From Aaosphaeria pasadenensis (taxonomy: Eukaryota; Ascomycota; Dothideomycetes; Pleosporales): a DNA stretch of 64,000 nt. Position numbers and translations under genes: made by a program. A model generated the notes under the pieces. That model worked only from the letters and a program-made list of their open reading frames with translations. It searched no databases and was not told where the DNA came from. The stretch is taken from assembly GCA_022813625.1 (NCBI GenBank), contig JAKLMB010000024.1:248001-312000 (forward strand), read 5' to 3'. Below are positions 44,322 to 56,330 of this stretch, piece by piece; position 1 is the first letter of the stretch; every line of letters begins with the position of its first letter.

Positions 44322-46161
44322 TCAGGCCTTCCGTTCAGCGGTTGCGGTAGTATTCTCGTCTGGAACCGAGCTGCTGGAAGAACCCGCAGCGTTGGAAGGC
44401 GTCGTAGTAGCGGCCACTGGAGTGGACTCTGAAGGGACCGCCCCCGCAGTGGAAGACTCGGCGACGTCGGTAGAAGGTGGAACATCAGGGACTGCATCGG
44501 CACCGTGCCTCCTCGTCCTAATGTGGAAGACGCCACTCAACCGGGCGCTCATCCGCCTGCTCCTCCGTGCAGCCGTAGCATCCTCTGGGTTAGCATTTGC
44601 AGCCTCCTCTTCGCGGAGACGTTGGATTGCAGCGAGACGCGCCTCGGCATGGTTGTTGAGCGGGGAGCGGCCATTCAAGAGATCGCGAAGAGCAGAGCGG
44701 CGACGGTGACTGGGTTCATTCTCGAATCCATCGAGTGGCGGCGGCATGTGGTCTGGGTCTTGAGAGCCGTTGGTGCGGCCCGAACCGGAGGACGATGGAC
44801 GGAGATCGACACGGCTGAGAAAATGTTAGTAATGGTCAATGTGTAGTTGGTTAATAGTGATACTTACCATAGCGGACATGTGCCGGAGACGTTCAACAGC
44901 CACGGGTCGACACACTCGGGATGGAATTTGTGGTCGCAAGGGAGTACTCGGATGTCTTGACCCTTCTCGAAATCATCCGTACAGATGGAGCAACCGAGAT
45001 GTTCCTCCTCGGAGGTATTGGACTCGGAAGAAGCAGCACCAACGGCGAGTGCGGGGCCCATGCCAGAGGAGGCTTGGTTGGAATTCGTGTCCTTGGGTTC
45101 ATCTGCTGTCTGAGTGGTGGCCGTCTGGCCGGGTGGTTCCTGTTGTGTCTCTGTCTCTGAGCGTTGGTTGGTGGTTGTCTCTGCAGTTGTTCCAGCCGTG
45201 CCGTCGTTCTCGACATTCCTTGCTTCCGACGTCGACGCCATCTCGACATCTGTCGGCTTGGGCGGTTCACGCTCGCCGAACTTGACGATGGGAATGGAGT
45301 CTAGCATGGCCCTTCCGAGGCCGCGAGCCCTGCTCTGCCTGGGTCGACCGAGTATGTCGCGGGGCCCATATCGCTCCGGATGGCGATGTGCTCGAACAGC
45401 ACCAGTGATAATTATGATCAAGAACAGTGCCGTGATGATACCCGTTATACTATAGAGGATAATCATAGCGACTGCAGTGGAAGGCGATGGACCAAGAGGA
45501 CTCTGATTTGGAGGGTTGGAGTTCTGTGAATCTCCATTGCCTTTACCTCCTGCGACGATCTTGACAAAGAACTTTCTGGCAGGGTCGGGTTCGGCAGCGC
45601 GTAACTCGGTAGCGACCGCGTCGGACTGTTGCTGCATCATCATGGAGTAGACCGGAAACTCCTGCTTAGTGGGGTCGGACTGGTCTTCACCGTATGTGCA
45701 AAAGTCCGCACTCAGACTGAATAAGATGATCGCCGTAAGGTTGTGCCCATCCCGCGCCTGCGTGAACAGGGCGTCAGCGTCCAGCAAACCATTATAGTCA
45801 TTGGGATCGCAGCTCATGTATGCGACATCGGTGTTGGTGAGGTTCTGGACGGTGTCGAAGTTGGTATAGCGGAGGTTTCCTTGGAGAGGGTCATTCTACA
45901 AGTGGGTTTGAGTCAGTATGGGAACGTTGCGCGCGATATTCGGAGCGGGGAGCGAACCTGCGAGATGATGGCATTTCTGGTAAGAGGAACGAGATCGGAT
46001 AGATTGGCTCCATTGGAAGTCTGCAGAGTAAGATTGCCTTTAGAGGTGTCTATGACAGTGTTCTTGTCGGAGGGCTCGATGCGGGCGGAGGAGGCGACGG
46101 AGGCGAGAGCGACGACCAGCGCGCAGGTGGAATAGCACCACGAGAAGCGTGAGGACCCCAT
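44322..46161 (-). CDS. PA-TM-RING E3 ubiquitin ligase, 3 exons
   Basis: Exons 46161-45958, 45895-44868 and 44814-44322 give 574 residues. A signal peptide (CALVVALASVASSARI) leads into a protease-associated-like lumenal domain (to about residue 190: NAIISQNDPLQGNLRY, YMSCDPNDYNG, AIILFSLSADFCTYG). One membrane segment (AMIILYSITGIITALFLIII) follows, then a cytosolic Ser/Thr-rich linker and a RING-H2 finger (CSICTDDFEKG, LPCDHKFHPECVDPW, CPLCRVDL; C3H2C3). Intron 2 splits the seventh-eighth cysteine pair. The C-terminal tail is Arg/Ala/Ser-rich. The architecture matches RNF13-type and yeast Tul1/Asr-unrelated endosomal or vacuolar ligases, so a role in ubiquitin-dependent sorting at endomembranes is inferred. 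Confidence 0.9.
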
Positions 46162-49100
46162 TGTGGTGGTCGCAGGTTGCAGGTCGTAAGTCGCAAGTCG
46201 CTGATCACAGTCCGCAGTCCGCAGTAGAGATGATTACTCTATGGGAGTGGGAAGTGTAGCGACGGTTGGGGGAGGGAGGTGGAGGCAGACGGACGCAGAA
46301 GAGACGAAAGCGATCCGATCCGGTCTTACGAAGTACGACTATGTACAATGTATGATGTTGGAGGAATTGTGGCTTGGGGGTGGGAGTACGAGTAGGATTG
46401 GGAGATGGGCGCCACCATACGAGTAGCTAGCAGATCGACAGGCCAGCGACAAGTGCAGGACTCGATCGAGACGCGCGGGGTTCCAGGGTAAATAGTGGTT
46501 GATTACTCGTAGTAGGTAAAGGCGCGCTTCCGCTTCCAAGATTCCAATCCAAGTTGCAAGGAACTGCACTGCAATGCAATGCAAACCAAGATAACGGGTC
46601 GCTCGAATCTGCAGTGTCACCAAAGTGAGGGCAGTGGTAATATGTAGTAGTGATGTGACTATGATGAGAATTAGTATATACGATGAGCTGGCACTCGAAA
46701 AGGAATCTGAGACGGAGCGACTGGGGGGGTTTGAGTGGGAGAGAAAGCCGTGTTTGGGTGGAAGTGCAAGTGGAGATAAAGGTATGGGATGGCGCGGAGC
46801 TGTGCGGGTCGAGATGGATGGGCTAACCGGATTGGTGTAAGTGCGGGCTGTCATGTCGGATAGCACTAGTCAAAATAAGTAGCTGTAGTATTTGAATTGA
46901 TGGTGATGATGGTGATGATGGATGATGGATAGTGGTGGTGGCAGTGACAGTAGTGGACGAGTGTAGTGAGCTAATTGATAGTGTAGTGAATGGTGAATTG
47001 GGGGGTGTTTGGGGATGGGCACGGGGCAGGATGACGCGGGAGCTGAAAGCACGCGGGCGGCATACTCCATGATCCATTCTCCATTCTCCATGTAGACTTA
47101 CCGGTAACCAGTCTCTAGATACTGCAGATAGTACGGTACGGTATGGGAGTGCAAGAGACTTAAAAAGAAGTTTAGTTGATAAATCATCACCAGAATCATC
47201 ACCATCAATCATAATTGTATGCAGCAATGATGGTGATAAATCACTATGTATCTGAGTACAGGTATGCACATACATTCCCATTGTACATACAGTATTACAT
47301 TTTGTAGTAACAGTACCTACATGTACATGCATGTCCAATGTGAATCAAGATAGCTACCAGAATACCTAGCTTACCGGAGAAAACATGCACATGCAATTTC
47401 TCTGGTTCTCAAACTATTGAACCAGATCTCGAACCCCAACCTGGAACTTGAACCTGAGGTGTTGTCGCGTTCCTCGCGCAAGGGTGTAATTCAAATCAAT
47501 CAAATCAATTAATTATCGACTCATACTGTGTACATCGCATTCGTAGCATTCGTGGCATAGCTTTGCTGTGCTATTGTACTACCCGCATCCCTCCGCCCTT
47601 CTATCAATCCTTGCATCCCATCCCATCCATCCCCATCCCTTCCACAGTGCCATACTCGTACATGTACATTGCATACCCGCATCGCTACCGCCCGATCCCG
47701 ATGCCGACCTCGACCTCAACCTCAACCCTCTGATCTGAAACCTGGCGCGTCTCCTCCCTCCGTCCCTCCCTTCCAATCATCCCCAGCATAACTACCGTCT
47801 AAGTCTCTAGACCCCCCAGTATCACTCATCAGAGAGCATGCGTGCATGCACAGCCTCGGAGCTTCCCCACGCAAACGTAACAACGCTCACCGGCTACGCA
47901 TGGCTTCGTACGAGCTGGCTACTAATCACAAACCCACTGATCCAATCAATAATGAAAAAAGTGCAAAACAAAAACAAAAAACACCGAAACTATTTACCCG
48001 ACGGTGAAGTGATTTCAAATATGTACGGAGTACTGGGCATACATATCGTGTTGTTCGCTGCGCCACCCGGGGGCCGTCCCGATACCCAGTTCCCTCGAAA
48101 CACCCTGGACTAACCAGACATAAAACTCCTAAACGAGAAAAGACATGAGAATCTAAATGCATAGGTACATTACGGCGGAGGAGGAAGCAACCGGTACCCG
48201 TGGATACCACACATGCGTATGTCTATGTATCTGAGGAGGTAGTAACTGTGTAGAGACAGACTAAATGACATGAATTGACGCCTTACCCACACATCAAACG
48301 TCCATGTCTAGCTTCCTATTCCAAGTCAACACCCCCAAATGTACTTAGGTTCTCATACGAGAGTGAATTTCCCCCGGACGAACGCAGTCCCGCGATACCA
48401 TGCCATGCCATGCCGTGGGGACGCGAAGACCGAGTGCGGACCGAAGTGGATACATAGTTTGTCACTACCAAACAGTTTTTTTTTGAAAAGACGCCGGGAT
48501 GGGGCGGAGCGAGATCGGTCCGATGGAGGATTGTCGTTCTTTTTTTCTTTCTTTTTTCTTGGGGAAGGGAAGGGAGGGGAAGGGGGACTGGGGTTGTGTG
48601 CTGTGATCTTGACTTGTCTTTGGTGAGTGGGTATGTTGTGTATGTGAGAAAGTATCAAGGTGTCTAAGTATAGGAGCGGTGACTAGCGGTAGTGCATATA
48701 TACGCGTATAGCTAGTATAGGAAGGGTCCTTGAGAGCTTTCTTTATCGCTAATTCTCCTTGGGGATGAGTTTAGTTGGAAGGCATTCTGTGTAGGAATGG
48801 TTTGACAGTTTGTCCATGTGACGTCCTTATATTTTATAAAAATTGTATACGCGCATTGATTCTTTCACACATGTACGAGAACTCAAGAGAAGAAGCAACA
48901 AACATCTTTTCACACTACTCTTCCAACGAGAAACATCAAAATGACAAAGAGTTAACTATGATTGGATGTATGAATTGACATTGAAACAGAACCAAATAAA
49001 CACCATGTAAACGCCCAACGCTATGCGCAAACCTTCGAAAATCTGCAATGAACGAACACAATCTGCCGGATTATTTTTTAAAACAAGGAATGGTGAAGAG

Positions 49101-49234
49101 GTATGGAACATTGGAAACCAGAAAAAGGGTGATGTGAGGGATTATGTGAAAAGGATTTCCGTCTACAGGGCCTGGCCTTTTGGGTGTGGGCCGGTAATGG
49201 GAGAATGTGTGCGTATCCTCTATTAACGAGATGT
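46162..49234. other. Long intergenic region
   Basis: About 3.1 kb without a supported gene. The first 250 bases are the promoter of the RING-ligase gene. Simple repeats include GATGGT/GATGAT copies near 46900-46930 and CATGC copies near 48400-48415. A pyrimidine-then-purine tract lies at 48536-48590. All open frames are short, biased and without domains. The last few hundred bases are AT-rich and suit a 3' UTR of the exchanger gene. Confidence 0.5.
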
Positions 49235-52200
49235 TTAATAAGCCGGTCCGCCACGGGCTCGTCCCTTCGTCTTGAATGACATGGATTGCACTTGTTGTTC
49301 GAAGATGCCGCCCACGGCAAGCGTGTCGTATGGGTTGACTCCACGCATGCCGAGGTCATCGTCGAAGCCGGACAGGTAGAATCCGACAATGACCACGAGG
49401 TACGACAGGATGAGAATCGAGCCCTTGAAGTAGTTGCTCTTTCCTTCGCCGTACATGTACGATAGGAGGAAGACGCACAGGATCACCGTCACCATGTCCC
49501 ACTGAGGGAAGATCAAAGCTGTGGAAGAGTCAGTATAACTATTCCGATCCCAACACAATGATCAGAACTTACTGAAACTGTGGTTGGCAATCTCAACCGG
49601 GTCGATATATTGGCCCTGGATAGCGCTGTAGAAGACAACGGCCGGAATCTGGAGAAGAAGAACCTGTAGGGCGTATGCTGAACCAATCTCCATGGACAGT
49701 GCAATATTTCCGTTCATGGCGAACGAAATGGCGTTCTAGAATTCGTTAGTTGGATCCACATTAAACTTCCATGGCTGGGATTCACTTACAAGGAATTCGG
49801 TCGTGTTAGGCACGAGAGCAAACAAGGTAATTCCCAAGAACTTCTCATCAATGTTGGATCCTTCCAGAACCGAGTCAACGGTGCTGACCAGGATCTCTGC
49901 AATAATGGCATAGGCAAGCGTTGCAGTCAGAAGAATGACTGCACTCTTGGTCCTGCTCCAATTGGGCGCATCGTGTCCACCAGAGGTGTGGCCTGGCGCA
50001 GTTTCCTCCACCTCAGGAGCGGCTGATGCGTTACGTGGGGCAGCCGGTCGTTCGGCATGCTTCTTGCCAACACCGTGGGAAGTTTTGTGGGTACCCTTAG
50101 TTACATCGCGGGTAGCAAGGGCCGTAGTCGTGGCCGCTATCTCGGTTATTTGCCGAACAAGCGACTGGCTTGCTTCGTCGGAAAGCCCTTCGATATGGAA
50201 TTCAGGTGAGATGTGGTGCTCATCGCCGTCTTTGGGTGGGACGAGGTGCGGAGTATGCGTCCCGGATGTAGAGCTCACCGGTCGCTTTTGGTCGGGAGAC
50301 TCACCATTCGGCCCCAGCCCCACGGATTGGTAGGTCTGGTTTACAATGCGTTTATAAAGCTGGCTAGCACGAATATCGCCTCGCGGAACTGAAGTGCTGG
50401 TCGCATTCCGGGTCAGGGTGTTTGGAACCTCAAGGTGTCCGCTTGTACTGAGGTGACTGCTTATGTGGCTGGCAGACATGTCCACAGGCTTTTTCTCGTC
50501 GAGTTCACTTGTCCAAATAACAGCTGCATGGGTTCGCAGTGTGAACAGCAGACCGATAACGTATGAGAGGAACAAAAGAAGTGCCGCAAACCATGTATAC
50601 GGCCTGACAGCTTTGGTAAAGAACTCATCATGGATGGCTGGTGATTGAGAGAAATAGCACCGGCGGCAGTCTCTTTCCATGGGTTCGGAGTGGTGGCGAA
50701 CGCATTGGTGGCAGTTCAATTCATGCTAGCAGTTGATTAGAGAGGCACAAAGTAATGAGAGGATGGGTGACTTACGCTTCCATAGATCTGATAGAACAAG
50801 GTTGGCCCAAAAGCTCCGATGACAGCAAACAAGAGCATAGTGGACGTAACACCAGCAGATTTGACATTGAAACGCTGCGTCTTCCTCTTGATGGCACCAA
50901 AGCACATGGACAGTCCGGGAAGGAAGAGAACACCGGCAAAGATACTACCAATTAAACTGCCCTCTACCAATTGTGCCTTGCCTTCGTTAAGGGCAACGCA
51001 GTAGAGGTAGACTTCGACGACTGTGGAGAAGAAGGCATTGATCGTGGCACCCACTCCCATCGATGACTGGGCTGATATGGAAGCAACTGCTTGGCCGATG
51101 AAGTATGCAAGAGGAATGATTGAGGCCAGTGCAAGTGTAAAGACAAATAACTGGTCTGTGATCCAAAACTTCAATCCCAATGCCACATCGAGTACCCAGT
51201 AGTCGACAATGGTGAACGCGACCAACCCAAGAAGGTTGATGAGGAATATGTTTGTTCCGTCAATGGTGTACTTCCAGTACTTGATCCCCACGGCGCGATA
51301 TGTGCATAGCAAAATAGAGGACGACTCTCCTGGACGTCGTACATTACCACTATCAGAGTGGAAGGAGAGTGCCAAGGGATGTTTCCGGAGATGGTGGAAA
51401 AGGAGTAAAGTCACCTTGCCCATAGGGATGGTGAAGACCAAGAACCAACAAAGGCCGCATACCAAGAATAGGGCCGGCGTGAAGATACCATAAAAGAAAA
51501 AGAAGAAGACCACTCGGCCCACATTCCATTTTCCACGGCCAAAGAGTCTCCTCTTCGTCCTTGATGTGTCGGCGTGTGAGATGTGGGCGCGGCCATCTCT
51601 ACCAAGCAGGCTGGTCGTCTCATCGTCACCGGTTGAGTCAATGCTGTTCCGCCTCCGCCCGACAAGGGATGATGTCTGACTACGAGAACTTTCGGTAGGC
51701 CCGAAGAAGAGACGGCCCTCTTCGATGTCGCCGCTCTGCCACTGCTCGTACTCACCGATGCTGCGGCCCTCGCCTTCATCTTCTTCCGCATATGCCTCGT
51801 CCTGCATCAGCTTGACGTACTTGCCGAAGGGGTAGAACAAATATCCAGCAAGGCGGAATAGAAGGCGGGAGTAATCCATGCAGCTATCAGCAAAGCCAAG
51901 AAGAGCGCAGAGTAGACCACCAGCTGCTGCAATGAGCGCAAGCCACCAGCCGAACACCAGAGTCCAGGCGATGTTGAAGAGGAGCAACCAGTTGGTCACA
52001 AACAAGCCGGGGGTAGAATGAATATCGCCCTCAGCATTGCGCTGAACGGACCTGTCCTTCTTATACAAAGCGGGTTTCCAAATCCTTATACCGAAGGGAT
52101 GGGTAACGTTGATAGCTTCCTGGCGGTCCTTCAGGGTGAAGCTTTCTGCATCGCTCAGATCGTCGTCGTCATCGATGCCATTTCCACTCCCGCTGTCTTC

Positions 52201-52813
52201 GTCTGGCCTCAGTGTCTCTTCCTCCGATGATCCAGCTTGTATTTCAGGGACAATCGGAGCAGCGCTAGGGGCTTGTTCGACCGCATCGTCTTCGGTAGAC
52301 TCGAGTGTAATGAGGCCAGGCGACTGAGCAGCGGTTCGCCGTCTTATGGTGGACGGTTTCCGGCGCAATGTTTGCTTGGTGCTGTGTTTTCCCTGCTCCT
52401 GCTGTGCTGACATGTCTTGACTGACCTCATCCTCGGCATCGTCGACGGAGAACTCCTGCCCTTTGTAAGGAACGTGCGTGGATGTGGTTCTACGGCTCAT
52501 CGCGGGTTTTTTCGACTTGGAAGTCTTTTGGTCAGGGGTGTTGGCGCTCCGTTGTTGACGCTCGACGCCAGATGTTATGGAGCCTAGATGCGGAGATTAG
52601 AAAACCATCGACAATGAGGTTGGGCGAGAAGGACCTACCGTAGCCTACAGGTTGTGTTTGGATGCCCTGTGGTCTGCGACGCGCTGCCTCCGAGCTCGAT
52701 GACGCAAGTTGTTGCGATTGCGATGCGGAGGTTGGTGTGTTGGTGCCGTCCGAGTTCGTCCCGGTCTGAGGGACACTTCTCCCACCGGTGGGCTGGCGGT
52801 CACCTTCTGCCAT
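49235..52813 (-). CDS. VNX1: Vnx1-type vacuolar cation/proton exchanger (CAX family), 5 exons
   Basis: Exons 52813-52639, 52583-50776, 50725-49790, 49735-49573 and 49518-49235 give 1121 residues. A roughly 190-residue hydrophilic N-terminus is followed by multiple membrane segments and two CAX repeats. The first repeat contains SSMGVGATINAFFSTVVEVY and the second FALVPNTTEFLNAISFAMNG, each with the acidic residue of the exchanger pore. The loop between them is long, Ser/His-rich and cytosolic or lumenal. A Cys/His cluster (NCHQCVRHH, CRRCYF) begins exon 3. Length and order fit yeast Vnx1, the vacuolar Na+/H+ and K+/H+ exchanger, rather than the short Vcx1 Ca2+/H+ exchangers. It helps vacuolar cation storage and pH balance. 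All introns are 50-55 nt with standard signals; the shared intergenic region with RPT6 is divergent. Confidence 0.9.
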
Positions 52814-54001
52814 GGCGGTTGAGGTGCTGCAGCGATCGCAGAGCTGAGAAGTGGTGAGTGAACAAAGATAAGTGGACGGGAGGCGGCCAAAGCGGCTCGT
52901 CCAGGTGTTTTATTCAAGGAAACGGGACAACAACACAGCCATGGGGCGTCCGAAACGAAGTGAAGGAAAGAACAGCAGATGCAGCACAAGGAATAGAAGA
53001 CAAAGGAACAAAACCCTGAGCTGCGCGCTGCGTCTCCGACGAAGGGGTGGAGGGGCCTAACTAGCGATGCAACTGTACAGATGACAGCGCTGGGTAAGGG
53101 AATGGATCAGACCCGTATATCACATCAACCTTGAATCTGGCAAGCTCGGGCGTGTCTCAGGGTGCCAAGAGCCACTACGCAGGCTGGTATCGGCTTTCAC
53201 GGCAGTAAATGGGTATGGAAATGTGATGGTAAGGTGACAGGAGTTTTTCAATTATCTAGTATCATTGCAGATGCATGAAGTAGTAGGTGTAGGGTAGGAT
53301 GGAGAAGATGGATGTCGATACGATCGGCTGTGATGGTCAGAGTGGGTTATCACGGGTACAAGAATGGGCGAGCTCTGGTTGGCGCGTGTGGGACGTGGAT
53401 GGTGGATGAGGAATGGCGGGGAGTTTGTCCGTTCAATTCTGTCTCTACTTGTCCATCTACTTTAAAGGACTAGGTAAGATGGGGTAAGGTTAATGTTACT
53501 ACTGTGTACTCACCACTGCAGTTCTTACTGTGTATGAGAGAGGCACATACTGTGTAGAGAGAGGGAGGGGGAGCTGTTCCGATTCCTTTGCGAGCTATTG
53601 GTAGAAACGAGACAAGATGGAAACAAGGCCACCCTAACCCAGAATAAGATTAGGCCCCATCATCTCACCAAAGACCACCAAAGACACCAGAGAGAACAGA
53701 GAGATACTCGGGCGGCCTATCGTTTCTCCATACCCGCGGAAGCTTCCAGTTCCCTAGTTGAAACGCAGTCAGTACCCCAAGCATCACCATCGATCATCAA
53801 CGCCGCATCCTTTCCATTCCATACCCTGCGTCACTGCTCGATCCTCCTGTCACGTCTCACGCCCCGTTTCTATTCCCAGCGGGCTGCAGCTCAACTCAGA
53901 CCTTTCCTTTCTCATCTCCCATCCCCATCGGCCATTGCGCGGAACCTAGACATCACCACAAAGCAGTCCATCCTCCGAGATTGCCACGAGTACCTGCCAC
54001 C
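52814..54001. other. Divergent promoter region between VNX1 and RPT6
   Basis: About 1.2 kb. It holds the 20-bp element at 53666 shared with the hacA promoter. An open frame from 53598 overlaps the RPT6 start out of frame and is probably leader sequence. No yeast-type PACE site (GGTGGCAAA) is seen. Confidence 0.5.
53666..53685. promoter_or_regulatory. 20-bp direct-repeat element upstream of RPT6, identical to one upstream of hacA
   Basis: The sequence CACCAAAGACCACCAAAGAC lies 316 bases before the RPT6 ATG. It repeats CACCAAAGAC exactly twice and matches 12817-12836 base for base. It reads in the opposite orientation relative to its gene than the hacA copy does. Confidence 0.45.
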
Positions 54002-55233
54002 ATGGCGCTCGATACCTTTTTCCACAACAAGATCGAAGCGATGAAGCTTGAGATCATACAGGGACAGGCCGTTCTCCGAAGATTAGAGGCTCAGCGGAAT
54101 GACTACAACTCACGGGTGCGATTACTGCGGGAGGAACTTGGCCTTCTTCAGCAACCAGGATCTTACGTCGGCGAGGTGGTCAAGGTGATGGGCACAAAGA
54201 AGGTGCTCGTCAAAGTGCATCCAGAGGGAAAATATGGTATGTGCAATGCATTTCAGTGCTCACCCCCATGGGACTTGACTAACAATACGCCACCTCAGTT
54301 GTTGATATTTCCGATAACGTCGATATCAGCAAGCTCACCGTTGGCAAGCGGGTCACCCTCCTTAGCGATTCCTACAAGCTCGAGAAGATGCTTCCTTCCT
54401 CCGTCGATCCTCTCGTCTCTCTCATGATGGTGGAGAAGGTCCCCGACAGTACATATGACATGATCGGTGGATTAGATCAACAGATCAAGGAAATCAAGGA
54501 GGTTATCGAGCTTGGTCTACAGCATCCAGAGTTGTTCGAATCGCTTGGTATAGCACAACCGAAGGGTGTGCTGCTTTATGGCCCCCCAGGAACAGGAAAG
54601 ACTCTGCTCGCTCGTGCCGTCGCACATCACGCCGACTGCAAGTTCATTCGAGTCTCTGGAAGTGAGTTGGTGCAGAAGTACATTGGTGAGGGAAGTCGTA
54701 TGGTCCGAGAGCTGTTCGTCATGGCACGAGAACATGCGCCCAGTATTATCTTCATGGATGAGATCGACAGTATTGGATCAAGCCGTGTAGAGGGCAGCTC
54801 TGGTGGTGACTCGGAAGTCCAAAGAACTATGCTGGAGTTGCTCAACCAATTGGATGGTTTCGAACCTACTAAGAACATCAAGATCATCATGGCAACCAAT
54901 CGTCTAGACATCCTGGACCCTGCACTGCTCCGACCCGGTCGTATCGACCGAAAGATCGAGTTCCCGCCACCGACCGTGGAAGCACGTGCGGATATTCTCC
55001 GAATCCACTCTAGGAGCATGAATTTGACCCGTGGGATCAACCTCACCAAGATTGCCGAAAAGATGAACGGCTGCTCAGGTGCCGAACTGAAGGGTGTCTG
55101 CACAGAGGCTGGCATGTACGCTCTGAGGGAGAGGAGAGTGCATGTCACCCAGGAGGATTTCGACCTTGCGACAGCCAAGGTACTGAACAAGCACGACGAC
55201 AAGGCTACCAGTCTGAGCAAGCTGTGGAAGTAA
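54002..55233 (+). CDS. RPT6: 26S proteasome regulatory particle ATPase Rpt6
   Basis: Exons 54002-54236 and 54299-55233 give 389 residues, the usual length. It is one of six AAA ATPases in the base ring that unfolds ubiquitylated substrates and opens the 20S core. Features in order: N-terminal coiled coil (KIEAMKLEIIQGQAVLRRLE), OB domain (GEVVKVMGTKKVLVKVHPEG and on across the intron), then the AAA module with Walker A GPPGTGKT, pore loop KYIGEGSRMVRELF, Walker B IIFMDEIDSIG and the sensor and arginine-finger region ATNRLDILDPALLRPGRIDR. The C-terminus ends SLSKLWK, consistent with Rpt6. The ATG lies in CCACCATGG, an excellent start context. Alternative Rpt subunits are excluded by the N-terminal sequence. 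Confidence 0.96.
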
Positions 55234-56330
55234 GCTTCGGGTTGCGGTGGGCTGGATCCGAGATCTTGGGAGCTACCATTATGCTACGGCTCCGGTTTAC
55301 TTCCATCCTTATATATAATATCAATGCATAGCGAGTTTAAGCATCCTGTGTGACCATTGATTGTCTGCGATTGATTTAGCATTAACAACTGTGCAAGACG
55401 CGTCGCGTTATGCCATGAAGGGCGATCGACCTGGCGATGACGTCGGCAACAAAATGATTGCGTTCCGTTTGCCATGGAAGCCACCAACTGTGATGAAGCA
55501 TCCAACGAACATAGTGCAATAGCACATCAAGCCTCGATATCACATCAATACGATTATTGTTCGAATGTGGAAGTTTTATCCCTCAAATAATACTCTTGGG
55601 AGCCCACTCTTCAAGCATGGCGTTGGATGAAGGTGCACCACGTGACATTGCGACATCGATCTTAGTCTTGTCGATCCCGCCGACCTTAGGTTGCCGTTTG
55701 GCTGCAGATCCTACAACTCAATCTCCGTATGAACCCACGCGACAAGTATCTTGAAGTGCTAATTATAAAATTAACCACCATGCTATGCCATTCAGTTCTA
55801 TAAGAATTGAAGGAATTACTCGTAAGGAATGATTCTCGGACATCAAAATTACTAATTTTTCTCCGAGAGCCGTGGTTGGATCCTTTGTGACAACTATGTC
55901 CTCTATCAAACTACTTGTGAAAACAGTACCATAGAACAATTCGATGTCCGTAGGTGGCTTTCTAATCCACGCCCACAGCTCGTATTCCAGTCCTTCCCTA
56001 TATTGCGACAGTCCGGCTGTCGATTGCGCAACGATGGCGGCCTCTGGTAGGGCACATTTCCAGCCGAGTGCAGACAGCTCGGACTCAGTTGAGTTACCTA
56101 CCCTTTGCGTATGCAAGAACTGGGGTTAATCCCCCGCGGTACCCGATTTGGGGAGCAAAGGTCCTTGCTAGCTTGACCACTCTTTGATTGTTTCTTTATA
56201 TTGCAAAGCTTGCCAGAGCTGTTGCTTCTATAATACCTTACTTGCTTTCACTCTTGACCTTGACTCCAACTTGTATTCTGATCGGAATACTTCGCCGGGT
56301 TCTGGGGAAAAAGAAGAGCAGTTGTTCACT
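55234..56330. other. Intergenic, no supported gene
   Basis: About 1.1 kb between RPT6 and an MFS gene. A second GCGATGACGTCGGCAA (55434-55449) matches the CRE-like site of the VIP1-like promoter. An open frame on the minus strand at 55763-56116 has no recognisable domain. Confidence 0.45.

Noticed and set aside
53598..54044. 148-codon open frame overlapping the RPT6 start
   Set aside because: Out of frame with RPT6, composition like a leader, no domain; the RPT6 ATG has an excellent context.
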